In this document: positions 1 to 5,828 of the stretch, one piece after another
How positions within the stretch are numbered: position 1 is the stretch's first letter
How the letters are laid out: each line of letters begins with the position of its first letter
Assembly (NCBI GenBank): GCA_964618215.1
Contig: CAZTZE010000065.1
Location: forward strand, 1-13,277
Origin: CG2-30-58-95 sp964618215
GTDB lineage: Bacteria > Chloroflexota > Anaerolineae > Anaerolineales > Villigracilaceae
DNA length: 13,277 nucleotides
Direction: 5' to 3'
Notes under the pieces: model-generated
The model's database searches: none
The model's input: the letters and a program-made list of their open reading frames with translations, nothing else
Told to the model about the DNA's origin: nothing
Position numbers and translations under genes: made by a program

Positions 1-38
1 ACGTTGATACCTATGGTCGGATTGCCAATCCGACCTAC
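1..38 (-). repeat. REP-like palindromic repeat, left terminal copy
   Basis: Read on the minus strand the element starts with GTAG and continues as a 10-bp inverted repeat (GGTCGGATTG / CAATCCGACC) around a single central base, followed by CATAGGTATCAACGT. It is the inverted counterpart of 13209-13246 and matches it at 37 of 38 positions; the only difference is the central base of the palindrome. A GTAG head followed by an imperfect palindrome is the known layout of REP elements mobilised by RAYT transposases. That family link is an inference, because no RAYT gene lies in this window. Confidence 0.8.
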
Positions 39-165
39 GAATTGCGCGGATCGCGGAAATGATGCCGAGTATTACTATAAACAGGTTTTTGTGATGAATT
101 GCGGAAAATCCCCATCTGTGGTAAATTGGACAGAGAAACTCTAATAATGAAAGCAGGCTATGGTC

Positions 166-780
166 ATGAAAAATATCCCCAACATCATTGTCAGCAGATT
201 ACCCGTCTATCTGCGCGCACTGAACCACATGCAAGCGCAAGGCCAGCAGACGACCTCTTCGCAAGAACTGGGCGAGTTTGTCAGCGTCTCTGCGGCGCAA
301 ATCCGCAAAGATCTTTCCCAGTTCGGCGAGTTCGGCAAACAGGGCACCGGCTATAATATCGCTTTCCTGATCAAAAAGCTGGGCGAGATCCTGAAAGTGG
401 ACCGTGTTTGGGATGTGGCTGTGATCGGGATGGGCGACATGGGTCACGCGCTCGCTCGTTATCAGGGCTTCACCAACCGTGGTTTTCGCGTGGCGATGGT
501 CTTTGATAACAACCCGGCCCTGATCGGCAAGGAGGTGGGTGGGTTTGTCATCCAGGATGCAAAGACCATGGTCGAGGCCATCCGGGGAGCGGGGATCAAG
601 ATCGCCATGCTGACCGTCCCGGCCGCGGCGGCGCAGGAGGTCGCTAATCAGATGATAGAAGCCGGGGTCAAAGCCATCTTGAATTACGCCCCGATCAGTT
701 TGAGTGTGCCAACTGGTGTGAAGTTGCAGTACACTGACCCAGCCATCGGCCTGCAGCGGATGACGTATTATGTGGAATAA
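166..780 (+). CDS. rex: redox-sensing transcriptional repressor Rex
   Basis: Rex binds NADH and NAD+ and represses fermentative and respiratory genes when the NADH/NAD+ ratio is low. The 204-residue product has the usual Rex length. Residues 6-65 form the winged-helix DNA-binding part, with RLPVYLRAL (11-19) and the signature VSAAQIRKDLSQFGEFGKQG (41-60). A Rossmann domain follows with the dinucleotide motif GMGDMG (88-93) and FDNNP (113-117). The C-terminal block ILNYAP...LQRMTYYV is typical of the family. The ATG at 166 is preferred over 160 because AGCAGG (152-157) lies 8 nt from 166 but only 2 nt from 160. It appears to be a single-gene unit with its own terminator. No convincing Rex operator was found next to it. 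Confidence 0.95.
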   Translation: MKNIPNIIVSRLPVYLRALNHMQAQGQQTTSSQELGEFVSVSAAQIRKDLSQFGEFGKQGTGYNIAFLIKKLGEILKVDRVWDVAVIGMGDMGHALARYQGFTNRGFRVAMVFDNNPALIGKEVGGFVIQDAKTMVEAIRGAGIKIAMLTVPAAAAQEVANQMIEAGVKAILNYAPISLSVPTGVKLQYTDPAIGLQRMTYYVE

Positions 781-809
781 GAAGTACGAAGGGAAAAGTA
801 AGAAAGCAG

Positions 810-836
810 AAGGCGGCTATCTTGCCGCCTTTTTTC
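810..836 (+). terminator. rho-independent terminator of rex
   Basis: AAGGCGGC (810-817) pairs perfectly with GCCGCCTT (824-831) around a 6-nt loop, and a run of T follows at 830-835. It begins about 30 nt after the rex stop codon. Confidence 0.9.
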
Positions 837-921
837 TTTAACAAATCTTCATGATTCATCCAAACAAACTTTACGATTGTCCTTTATAGTTGACGCATCA
901 ACACAATTGAAAGGACGAATC

Positions 922-1641
922 ATGAACAAACCATTGACCCTCTCCCTGCTTCTTATAACCCTTCTCCTCACTGCCTGCGGGACGCAAGCCGCGCCCGCTT
1001 CAAGCGCGACCGAGGAACCTGCCCCCGTTTCCGAAGCAGTCAGCCCGGCGGCGGTTGTCTCTTCCCTGCCAACTGCCTCTCCTGCACAGACCTACCTGGA
1101 CGGGCTGCTCTACATGCGCGAGGAAGAAAAGCTGGCGCGGGATGTCTACCTGTTCCTATATGACCGGTGGGGCGTGCAAGTCTTCCAAAATATCGCCTCC
1201 AGCGAACAGGCCCACACCGACGCCGTTAAAACCATGCTGGATGCTTACGGCCTGACCGATCCAGCCGCATCCACACAACCTGGCGAATTCGTCAACCCCG
1301 ACCTGCAGGCGCTCTACAATCAACTGACCGCCCAGGGCAGCCTGTCGCTGGCCGATGCGCTGAAGGTCGGCGCGGCCATCGAGGAGATTGACATCCTCGA
1401 CTTGCAGCAGCGCCTGGCGCCCGGCCTTCCGGATGACATCCGCCGCGTCTACGAGAACCTGCTCTCCGGATCATACAACCATCTCTCGGCCTTCACCTCC
1501 ACTCTGGAGCGGCAGACGGGTGAAATCTATGCGCCGCAGTATATGAGCCTGGAGGCTTACCAATCTGCATTGGATCAGGCCGCGCGTGGAGGAAACGGTG
1601 GCGGAAATGGCGGCGGCAACGGGCAGGGCAGCCAGCCTTAG
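922..1641 (+). CDS. DUF2202 ferritin-like lipoprotein
   Basis: The 239-residue product starts with a hydrophobic signal and a lipobox LTAC (16-19), so it is probably lipid-anchored at Cys19 outside the membrane. A Ser/Ala/Pro linker (20-55) leads to a helical DUF2202 domain (about 57-215). That domain carries acidic and His motifs expected of a ferritin-like metal site: REEEKLARDVY (66-76), SEQAH (94-98), EEIDILDL (154-161) and YENLLSGSYNHLSAF (177-191). The tail is a Gly/Asn repeat (GGNGGGNGGGNGQGS). The family has no firmly established activity known to me. The ATG at 922 is chosen because AAAGGA (910-915) lies 6 nt upstream and the lipoprotein signal begins there; an upstream in-frame ATG at 877 lacks both. 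It leads a three-gene unit, with the Fe-S gene starting 26 nt after its stop. Confidence 0.88.
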   Translation: MNKPLTLSLLLITLLLTACGTQAAPASSATEEPAPVSEAVSPAAVVSSLPTASPAQTYLDGLLYMREEEKLARDVYLFLYDRWGVQVFQNIASSEQAHTDAVKTMLDAYGLTDPAASTQPGEFVNPDLQALYNQLTAQGSLSLADALKVGAAIEEIDILDLQQRLAPGLPDDIRRVYENLLSGSYNHLSAFTSTLERQTGEIYAPQYMSLEAYQSALDQAARGGNGGGNGGGNGQGSQP

Positions 1642-1667
1642 CCTTCCCATAACGAGGAGATACCACC

Positions 1668-2516
1668 ATGAAATTGCCCAAAATCCGTTTGTTCCGCAAG
1701 CGCAGCATCTGGCCGCGTAAAATCGTGCAGTTCTTTTTCTTCGCCCTGATCGGCCTGATCGTCGTCAACCACGCGCTGGTCGAGAACGGCGGCGGCATTC
1801 CATTTCTCTCCAGCGCCTCCATCCACGCCTTGTGTCCATTCGGCGGGGTGGAAAGCCTCTACAAGTTCATCACCGTAGGGACGTTCGTTCAGAAAGTGCG
1901 CGACTCGTCTTTCGTGCTGATGGCGCTGATTTTCATTCTGGCCATCCTGTTCGGGCCGGTCTTTTGCGGCTGGGTCTGCCCACTCGGCACGGTGCAGGAA
2001 TGGGTGGGGAGACTGGGACGCAAGATTTTCAAGGCCAAACGCTACAACCACTTCGTCCCAGCCCAACTGGATAAGGTTCTGCGCTACGCCCGCTATGGCA
2101 TCCTCATCTGGGTGCTGTACGTGACCGCCGTCAGCGGCAAACTGCTTTTCCAGGATTATGACCCCTACTACGCCCTGTACAATTTCTGGAGCGGCGAGGT
2201 GGCGGTTACAGCCCTGGTCATCCTCGGCCTGACGCTCGGACTGAGCCTGTTCGTCGAGCGCCCGTGGTGCAAGTACGCCTGTCCCTATGGCGCGCTGCTC
2301 GGCCTGACCAACCTGTTCTCCATCTTCAAGATCCGCCGCGTCGCCGCCACCTGCCGCGCCGACGGGGTGTGCAGTATCCTCTGCCCGATGAACATCCCGG
2401 TGGATACGAAAACCATCATCCGCGACCACCAGTGTATCTCCTGCATGGAGTGTACTTCTGAGGCCTGCTGCCCGGTCCAAGAGACGGTAGTCTTCTCTGC
2501 GGGAGGTGTGAAATGA
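1668..2516 (+). CDS. polytopic 4Fe-4S binding protein (NapH/CcoG-like)
   Basis: This is a membrane iron-sulphur protein of 282 residues, likely an electron carrier between membrane and soluble partners. Hydrophobic segments lie near residues 18-35, 81-97, 141-156 and 178-196. Two membrane-edge CxxxCP motifs, CGWVCP (100-105) and CKYACP (201-206), are typical of the NapH/CcoG/YccM group, and C56 sits in a conserved-looking ALCPFGG. The C-terminal ferredoxin part has CRADGVCSILCP (229-240), where the second cysteine position is Asp232, and CISCMECTSEACCP (256-269), where the last Cys is shifted by an inserted residue. GAGGAG lies 8 nt before the ATG. The gene overlaps the next one by 4 bp. The family assignment is firm; the exact electron donor and acceptor cannot be read from the sequence. 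Confidence 0.88.
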   Translation: MKLPKIRLFRKRSIWPRKIVQFFFFALIGLIVVNHALVENGGGIPFLSSASIHALCPFGGVESLYKFITVGTFVQKVRDSSFVLMALIFILAILFGPVFCGWVCPLGTVQEWVGRLGRKIFKAKRYNHFVPAQLDKVLRYARYGILIWVLYVTAVSGKLLFQDYDPYYALYNFWSGEVAVTALVILGLTLGLSLFVERPWCKYACPYGALLGLTNLFSIFKIRRVAATCRADGVCSILCPMNIPVDTKTIIRDHQCISCMECTSEACCPVQETVVFSAGGVK

Positions 2517-2866
2517 AAATGAATTCGAAACTATTGGGCATCATTATCTTGGTCGTCATCTTTGGCGGCATTGCCCTCTCCAGCGCCTTGGGCTGGTGGA
2601 ACACGGAAAACAGCGCAGGCGGAGGCAACGGCCAGGGAAGCGGGGCAAGTTCCGGGTCCGAAGGGACCGGGAGCGAACTCATCCGCGGCAGGACCACGTT
2701 CCAGGATCTGCTTGACCTGGGCCTCCCGCCGGCGACCATCGAACAGGTCATCGGTGGAGCGATCCCCTCGCCGCAGACGAGAATAAATACCTATTGCGCC
2801 CAGAATGGCCTGGATTTTGAAACCATCAAAGAGATGTTGCTGACTGAAGTGGATAAATTAAAATGA
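2513..2866 (+). CDS. small single-pass membrane protein, unknown function
   Basis: The product has 117 residues: one N-terminal membrane helix (about 7-26), a Gly/Ser-rich linker (35-55) containing GGGNGQGSGASS, and a small helical domain (58-115) with TTFQDLLDLGLPPATIEQVI and NTYCAQNGLDFETIKEMLL. The single Cys95 is the only cysteine. The ATG overlaps the TGA of the Fe-S gene (ATGA at 2513-2516) and GGAGG lies 6 nt upstream, so translation is probably coupled. The domain looks like small accessory domains found beside 4Fe-4S membrane proteins, but I cannot name a family with confidence. The linker shares the string GGNGQGS with the tail of the DUF2202 lipoprotein two genes upstream. Confidence 0.8.
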   Translation: MKMNSKLLGIIILVVIFGGIALSSALGWWNTENSAGGGNGQGSGASSGSEGTGSELIRGRTTFQDLLDLGLPPATIEQVIGGAIPSPQTRINTYCAQNGLDFETIKEMLLTEVDKLK

Positions 2867-2873
2867 CCCGACG

Positions 2874-2904
2874 AAATGACCGGCGCATCCGCGCCGGTCA
2901 TTTT
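2874..2904. terminator. bidirectional hairpin terminator between convergent genes
   Basis: A perfect 13-bp stem, AAATGACCGGCGC (2874-2886) with GCGCCGGTCATTT (2891-2903), closes on the 4-nt loop ATCC. The flanking A and T stretches allow use in both directions. It separates the plus-strand Fe-S unit from the minus-strand membrane protein gene, whose stop codon lies inside the right arm. Confidence 0.88.
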
Positions 2905-3704
2905 CTAGTCTGAATCCCCACTAACTGGTCAATGATGCTCAACAACACGCGCAGGTTGGGAATATCCGCAGCCGCCGCGCGCGCTCCGCTGAACCAGCCC
3001 CCGCCCTTCTTCGAGACCTTCAGGATGCCCTGCTGGATCGAAACCTGCTGAACTTCACCCCAGGCATAGTTTTTCCTGCCAATCTGAATGCCGGCTTGGT
3101 TGACCATCACCGGCCCGAAGGTCAGGTTCCTCCCGGCGTTGTATTGTTGGCTGGCTTGCTCGAATAGAAGGGGAAACGTATTTTCTTCGACAACCCGCGC
3201 CAGTTCTTCCACGCGGCTGAAAGCGTCGTTCAGAGCAAGCCGACTGCCATTACGGTTTCCCACTGAGTAAACGTGCGTGGCGCCTGTGTTTATTCCAAAG
3301 AGAACATGACGGGTGACCGCCATGCGCAGCACGGCCACCTCTTTCCAGCGCCAGAGGCGTAGACCACGATGATCCTTGTAAGCGAAGCCGTTCTGGTAAA
3401 GCGCAATTGCCTTGGCCCAGTTGGCGTACGCGCTCCAGGCAAAGATCAGGCTCAACAGGAATAAGCCGGCTGCAGCGACCAGCGGCCAGAAAAGCATCTC
3501 TCCCACCCGCGCGGCGCCGTATCGTTGCCAGCTTAGATCGGCCAGGTACATCCCGTAGAGGAGGACGCCCACAGAACCGATCAGCAAGACCAGCGCCAGG
3601 ATCAACGACGCCCAGCGCCTGCCCTTGCGCAGGGGAAAGAAATCCACCACGCCGCCGAGGCTGGACAAGGACGAGAAGACTTCTGGAAGCTGAACTGTAT
3701 TCAT
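2898..3704 (-). CDS. two-helix membrane protein, possibly DUF6585-like
   Basis: The 268-residue product is not recognised with certainty. Residues 1-30 are cytoplasmic-looking and end in a basic patch (RKGRR). Two strong membrane helices follow (about 33-54 and 70-92). The remaining 170 residues are soluble, with Trp-rich stretches such as RLWRWKEV and NYAWGEVQQVSI that suggest two repeated beta-type (PH-like) units, each ending near a Trp-x-x-V pattern. This layout recalls DUF6585 proteins, which is a tentative match from memory. The ATG at 3704 lies only 9 nt past the mreB terminator stem and has no visible ribosome binding site, so expression is either weak or depends on read-through or a leaderless transcript. 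The gene ends inside the bidirectional hairpin. Confidence 0.75.
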   Translation of the reverse strand: MNTVQLPEVFSSLSSLGGVVDFFPLRKGRRWASLILALVLLIGSVGVLLYGMYLADLSWQRYGAARVGEMLFWPLVAAAGLFLLSLIFAWSAYANWAKAIALYQNGFAYKDHRGLRLWRWKEVAVLRMAVTRHVLFGINTGATHVYSVGNRNGSRLALNDAFSRVEELARVVEENTFPLLFEQASQQYNAGRNLTFGPVMVNQAGIQIGRKNYAWGEVQQVSIQQGILKVSKKGGGWFSGARAAAADIPNLRVLLSIIDQLVGIQTRK

Positions 3705-3736
3705 GTAATAAAAGACCGGGCGCTTGATGCCCGGTC
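3705..3736 (-). terminator. rho-independent terminator of the atp-mreB operon
   Basis: GACCGGGC (3714-3721) pairs with GCCCGGTC (3729-3736) around a 7-nt loop. Read on the minus strand the stem is followed by TTTTATTA, so it terminates transcription coming from mreB. It begins 8 nt past the mreB stop codon. Confidence 0.87.
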
Positions 3737-3744
3737 GCCTGGTA

Positions 3745-4752
3745 TTATACGGGCGGAAGGTTCCGCTTGAGGAAAGGATAGAGGCTGAAGGCCTTCAGCG
3801 CGCCTTCCACGGTGCAAGTCAGAGGGTTATCCACCAGATAGGCCGGGATGCCGAGCGCCTTGGTGAAGAACTTGTCAATCCCGCGCAGCATGGCCACGCC
3901 GCCGCACAACGCCACGCCGCGGTCAATGATATCCGAGACCAATTCTGGCGGCGTCTTCTCAAGGACGCGGCGGCCGATCTCGATGAAGGCTTTGAGCGGC
4001 TCCTGGAGTGCCTCGACGATCTCCCCGGTTGTCAGTGTGACCGGACGCGGCAACCCGCTGACCTGATCCTGCCCCTGCACTTCCATGCTCTCCTCTTTGT
4101 CTTGAGGCACGGCCGCGCCAATCTTGAATTTCAATTGCTCGGCGGTCTGCGAGCCAATGATCACCCCATACTTCTTGCGCACATAAGCGACGATGGCTTC
4201 ATCCAGGTGCATCCCCCCCGCGCGCAGGGTCTCCGCCGAGACAATACCGTACATGGCGATCACTGCGGCCTGCGTTGCCCCGCCGCCCAGGCACAGCACC
4301 ATGTTGCCGGAGGGCGAACCAATCGGCAGGTCCACGCCGATGGCGGCTGCCAGGGGCTGTTGGATAAGGAAGGCGTCGCGGCTGCCGGCATGGAGCACAG
4401 CTTCATGCACAGCGCGCGACTCCACGCTGGTCACGCCATAGGGTACCGAGATCATCACGCGCGGGCGGAAGATGCGCAGCGGGCCGCTGACGCGGCGGAT
4501 CAGATAGGCGAGCAATGCCTCGGTGATCTCATAATCGGCCACCACGCCATTCTGCAGCGGCCTGGAGACCTCTATACTTTCCGGGACGCGGCCGTACATA
4601 TTCTGCGCTTCCTTGCCAATGGCAACGATTTTCTGCTCGTTCACCGCAATCGCGACGATGGTCGGCTCATCCACCAGCACACCCGACCGGTCAGCAATGC
4701 GGGTCTGGTTCGTCCCCAGGTCAATCCCCAAATCTTTCGAGAAAAGAGACAT
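3745..4752 (-). CDS. mreB: MreB/Mbl-family actin homologue with altered catalytic residues
   Basis: MreB polymers on the inner membrane guide cell-wall synthesis. The 335 residues match the family's usual length and align throughout: the short membrane-binding start MSLFSKDLGI, phosphate-1 loop DLGT (11-14), AIGKEAQNMYGR (44-55), RPLQNGVVADYE (64-75), and the late block EKTPPELVSDIIDRGVALCGG (265-285). The active site deviates. The usual IEEP is IQQP (130-133), and the phosphate-2 loop DIGGGTTE reads CLGGGATQ (154-161). The adenosine loop GGG reads GGV (284-286). The start lies 8 nt after the atpC stop, so it is the last gene of the atp operon, and a terminator follows. It is clearly an MreB homologue; whether it still hydrolyses ATP is doubtful. 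Confidence 0.92.
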   Translation of the reverse strand: MSLFSKDLGIDLGTNQTRIADRSGVLVDEPTIVAIAVNEQKIVAIGKEAQNMYGRVPESIEVSRPLQNGVVADYEITEALLAYLIRRVSGPLRIFRPRVMISVPYGVTSVESRAVHEAVLHAGSRDAFLIQQPLAAAIGVDLPIGSPSGNMVLCLGGGATQAAVIAMYGIVSAETLRAGGMHLDEAIVAYVRKKYGVIIGSQTAEQLKFKIGAAVPQDKEESMEVQGQDQVSGLPRPVTLTTGEIVEALQEPLKAFIEIGRRVLEKTPPELVSDIIDRGVALCGGVAMLRGIDKFFTKALGIPAYLVDNPLTCTVEGALKAFSLYPFLKRNLPPV

Positions 4753-4760
4753 AGTTTAAC

Positions 4761-5210
4761 TCACTTGGCTTCTTCGCTGATCCGACCGTGTTTCGTGGCG
4801 ACTCGGCGGAAGCGTTTGACGGCATCCAGCCGCAGGGTGGATTTTCGCAGGGCCGCCTCGATCTTCAGGTAAGCGTCCGTGTCTGCGGGAGTGCCTTTCG
4901 CCAGCATCTCCTCGGCGCTCTTTCTGGCAGCTTCAGCGCGGGAGACATCAATTTCTTCGACATTTTCGGCCGCATCCGCCAAAACGGTAACAATATCCGG
5001 CTGGACCTCGGCCACCCCACCGGCAACCGTAAAATATTCTTCCTGACCCTGCGAACGCACTTTGATGATGCCGTATGTCAAGGTGGTCAGCAGCGGCGCG
5101 TGGTTAGGCAGGATGCCCATCTCCCCTTCCGAGCCGGGGAGCAGCACAATATCGGCATCCCCTTGAAACACCATGCGGTCTTGAGATACGATCTCACAGC
5201 GGATTGGCAT
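4761..5210 (-). CDS. atpC: F1 ATP synthase epsilon subunit
   Basis: Epsilon belongs to the central stalk and can inhibit ATP hydrolysis. The 149-residue product has the N-terminal beta-sandwich (about 1-85), with the typical start MPIRCEIVSQDRMVFQG, the motif GEMGILPNHAPLLTTL (29-44) and the block FTVAGGVAEV (60-69). A C-terminal helical hairpin rich in Ala, Glu and Arg follows and ends in a basic tail. GGAG lies 7 nt before the ATG. It starts 14 nt after the stop of the PemK/MazF-type toxin gene rather than directly after atpD, which is unusual. The distance to mreB downstream is 8 nt. Confidence 0.95.
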   Translation of the reverse strand: MPIRCEIVSQDRMVFQGDADIVLLPGSEGEMGILPNHAPLLTTLTYGIIKVRSQGQEEYFTVAGGVAEVQPDIVTVLADAAENVEEIDVSRAEAARKSAEEMLAKGTPADTDAYLKIEAALRKSTLRLDAVKRFRRVATKHGRISEEAK

Positions 5211-5224
5211 ATCTGTTCTCCGTG

Positions 5225-5569
5225 CTAATACTCAATCACTGCTGCAACTGCTGCCACGATTGACCGCATGACTAATGGGGAAACTCCGCCTAACTTCTGA
5301 ACGAACCGCTGAGTATCCACACCACGCAATTGCAAGGTGTCAACCGCTGACGTTTTTGCCAGTCCATTCAAGCTATCTGGCACAATCTTAACATGCCAGA
5401 CATTCTGAGCCAGGTATTCTTTCCACTCTGTTAGTGGAGCAACCAACTTGATGGGCAACGCGCCTATCGCGTCAGAACTGACAACGATGACTGGACGAGT
5501 CTTGCGGATTTCGGCACCGATGGTTGGATCCAGACTCACCAACCAAATCTTGCCACGACTAGTCTGCAT
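5225..5569 (-). CDS. PemK/MazF-family toxin (putative mRNA interferase)
   Basis: Toxins of this family are ribosome-independent endoribonucleases neutralised by a partner antitoxin. The 114 residues show the family start RGKIWLVSLDPTIGAEIRKT with the conserved RP (26-27) and VIVVSSD, followed by IKLVAPLTEW and a central TSAVDTLQLRGVDTQRF. The C-terminal helix is hydrophobic. The ATG lies inside the last codons of the antitoxin gene (11-bp overlap), the normal arrangement for such pairs. G+C is near 50% by hand count on two 60-base lines, against about 72% on two lines of the neighbouring atpD, which suggests transfer. The open frame is intact. Target specificity and activity cannot be judged from sequence alone. 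Confidence 0.88.
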   Translation of the reverse strand: MQTSRGKIWLVSLDPTIGAEIRKTRPVIVVSSDAIGALPIKLVAPLTEWKEYLAQNVWHVKIVPDSLNGLAKTSAVDTLQLRGVDTQRFVQKLGGVSPLVMRSIVAAVAAVIEY

Positions 5570-5822
5570 AAAGGAAGTCCCCCGCTTGCCATACCTGGCG
5601 TTCTACTGCTGACTTCTCATAATGCGTAACCATCTTTTTTGCCTGTCGCGCCATGATGCGTTGTCGCTCGGCTAAAGGCAAAAGCATGAACTGAACCTGA
5701 GGCGATAGATCATCAGATTCCTTTTCCACCAATTCAATCAGCAGGCTGTATGCAAGCGGCAGCTTCCTGGCTGGCAACCGCATGACTAACTCTTGAATCT
5801 GAGCATAAGCAATTGTTTCCAC
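5559..5822 (-). CDS. antitoxin of the PemK/MazF-type pair
   Basis: The 87-residue product has a layout I recognise from antitoxin-side proteins next to PemK/MazF toxins in cyanobacteria and Chloroflexota: YAQIQELVMRLPARKLPLAY (6-25), a central acidic stretch, LPLAERQRIMARQAKKMV, and a charged C-terminal tail ending in QAGDFLYAD that would bind the toxin. The start codon is GTG at 5822. Its ribosome binding site AAGGAG is formed by the last two sense codons of atpD (the Lys and Glu codons), with 9 nt to the GTG. The gene begins 6 nt after the atpD stop, so it depends on the atp transcript unless a promoter lies within atpD. Confidence 0.82.
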   Translation of the reverse strand: METIAYAQIQELVMRLPARKLPLAYSLLIELVEKESDDLSPQVQFMLLPLAERQRIMARQAKKMVTHYEKSAVERQVWQAGDFLYAD

Positions 5823-5828
5823 AATTTA

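Noticed and set aside
89..106. Possible Rex operator upstream of rex (TTGTGA half-site)
   Set aside because: The second half-site TCACAA is absent; only one half matches the known Rex consensus.
885..902. TATAGT -10 box and GTTGACGCATCAAC near-palindrome before the DUF2202 gene
   Set aside because: No acceptable -35 element lies at 16-18 nt and the palindrome is only 5 bp per arm; too weak to call as promoter or operator.
1638..2480. Minus-strand frame of 280 codons opposite the Fe-S gene
   Set aside because: It is a shadow frame rich in Asp, Gln, His and Glu; the plus strand has clear CxxxCP motifs, membrane helices and a ribosome binding site.
3724..4872. Long plus-strand frame of 382 codons opposite mreB
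   Set aside because: It is a shadow of mreB and the end of atpC with His/Arg/Gln-rich composition; the minus-strand frames are clear homologues.
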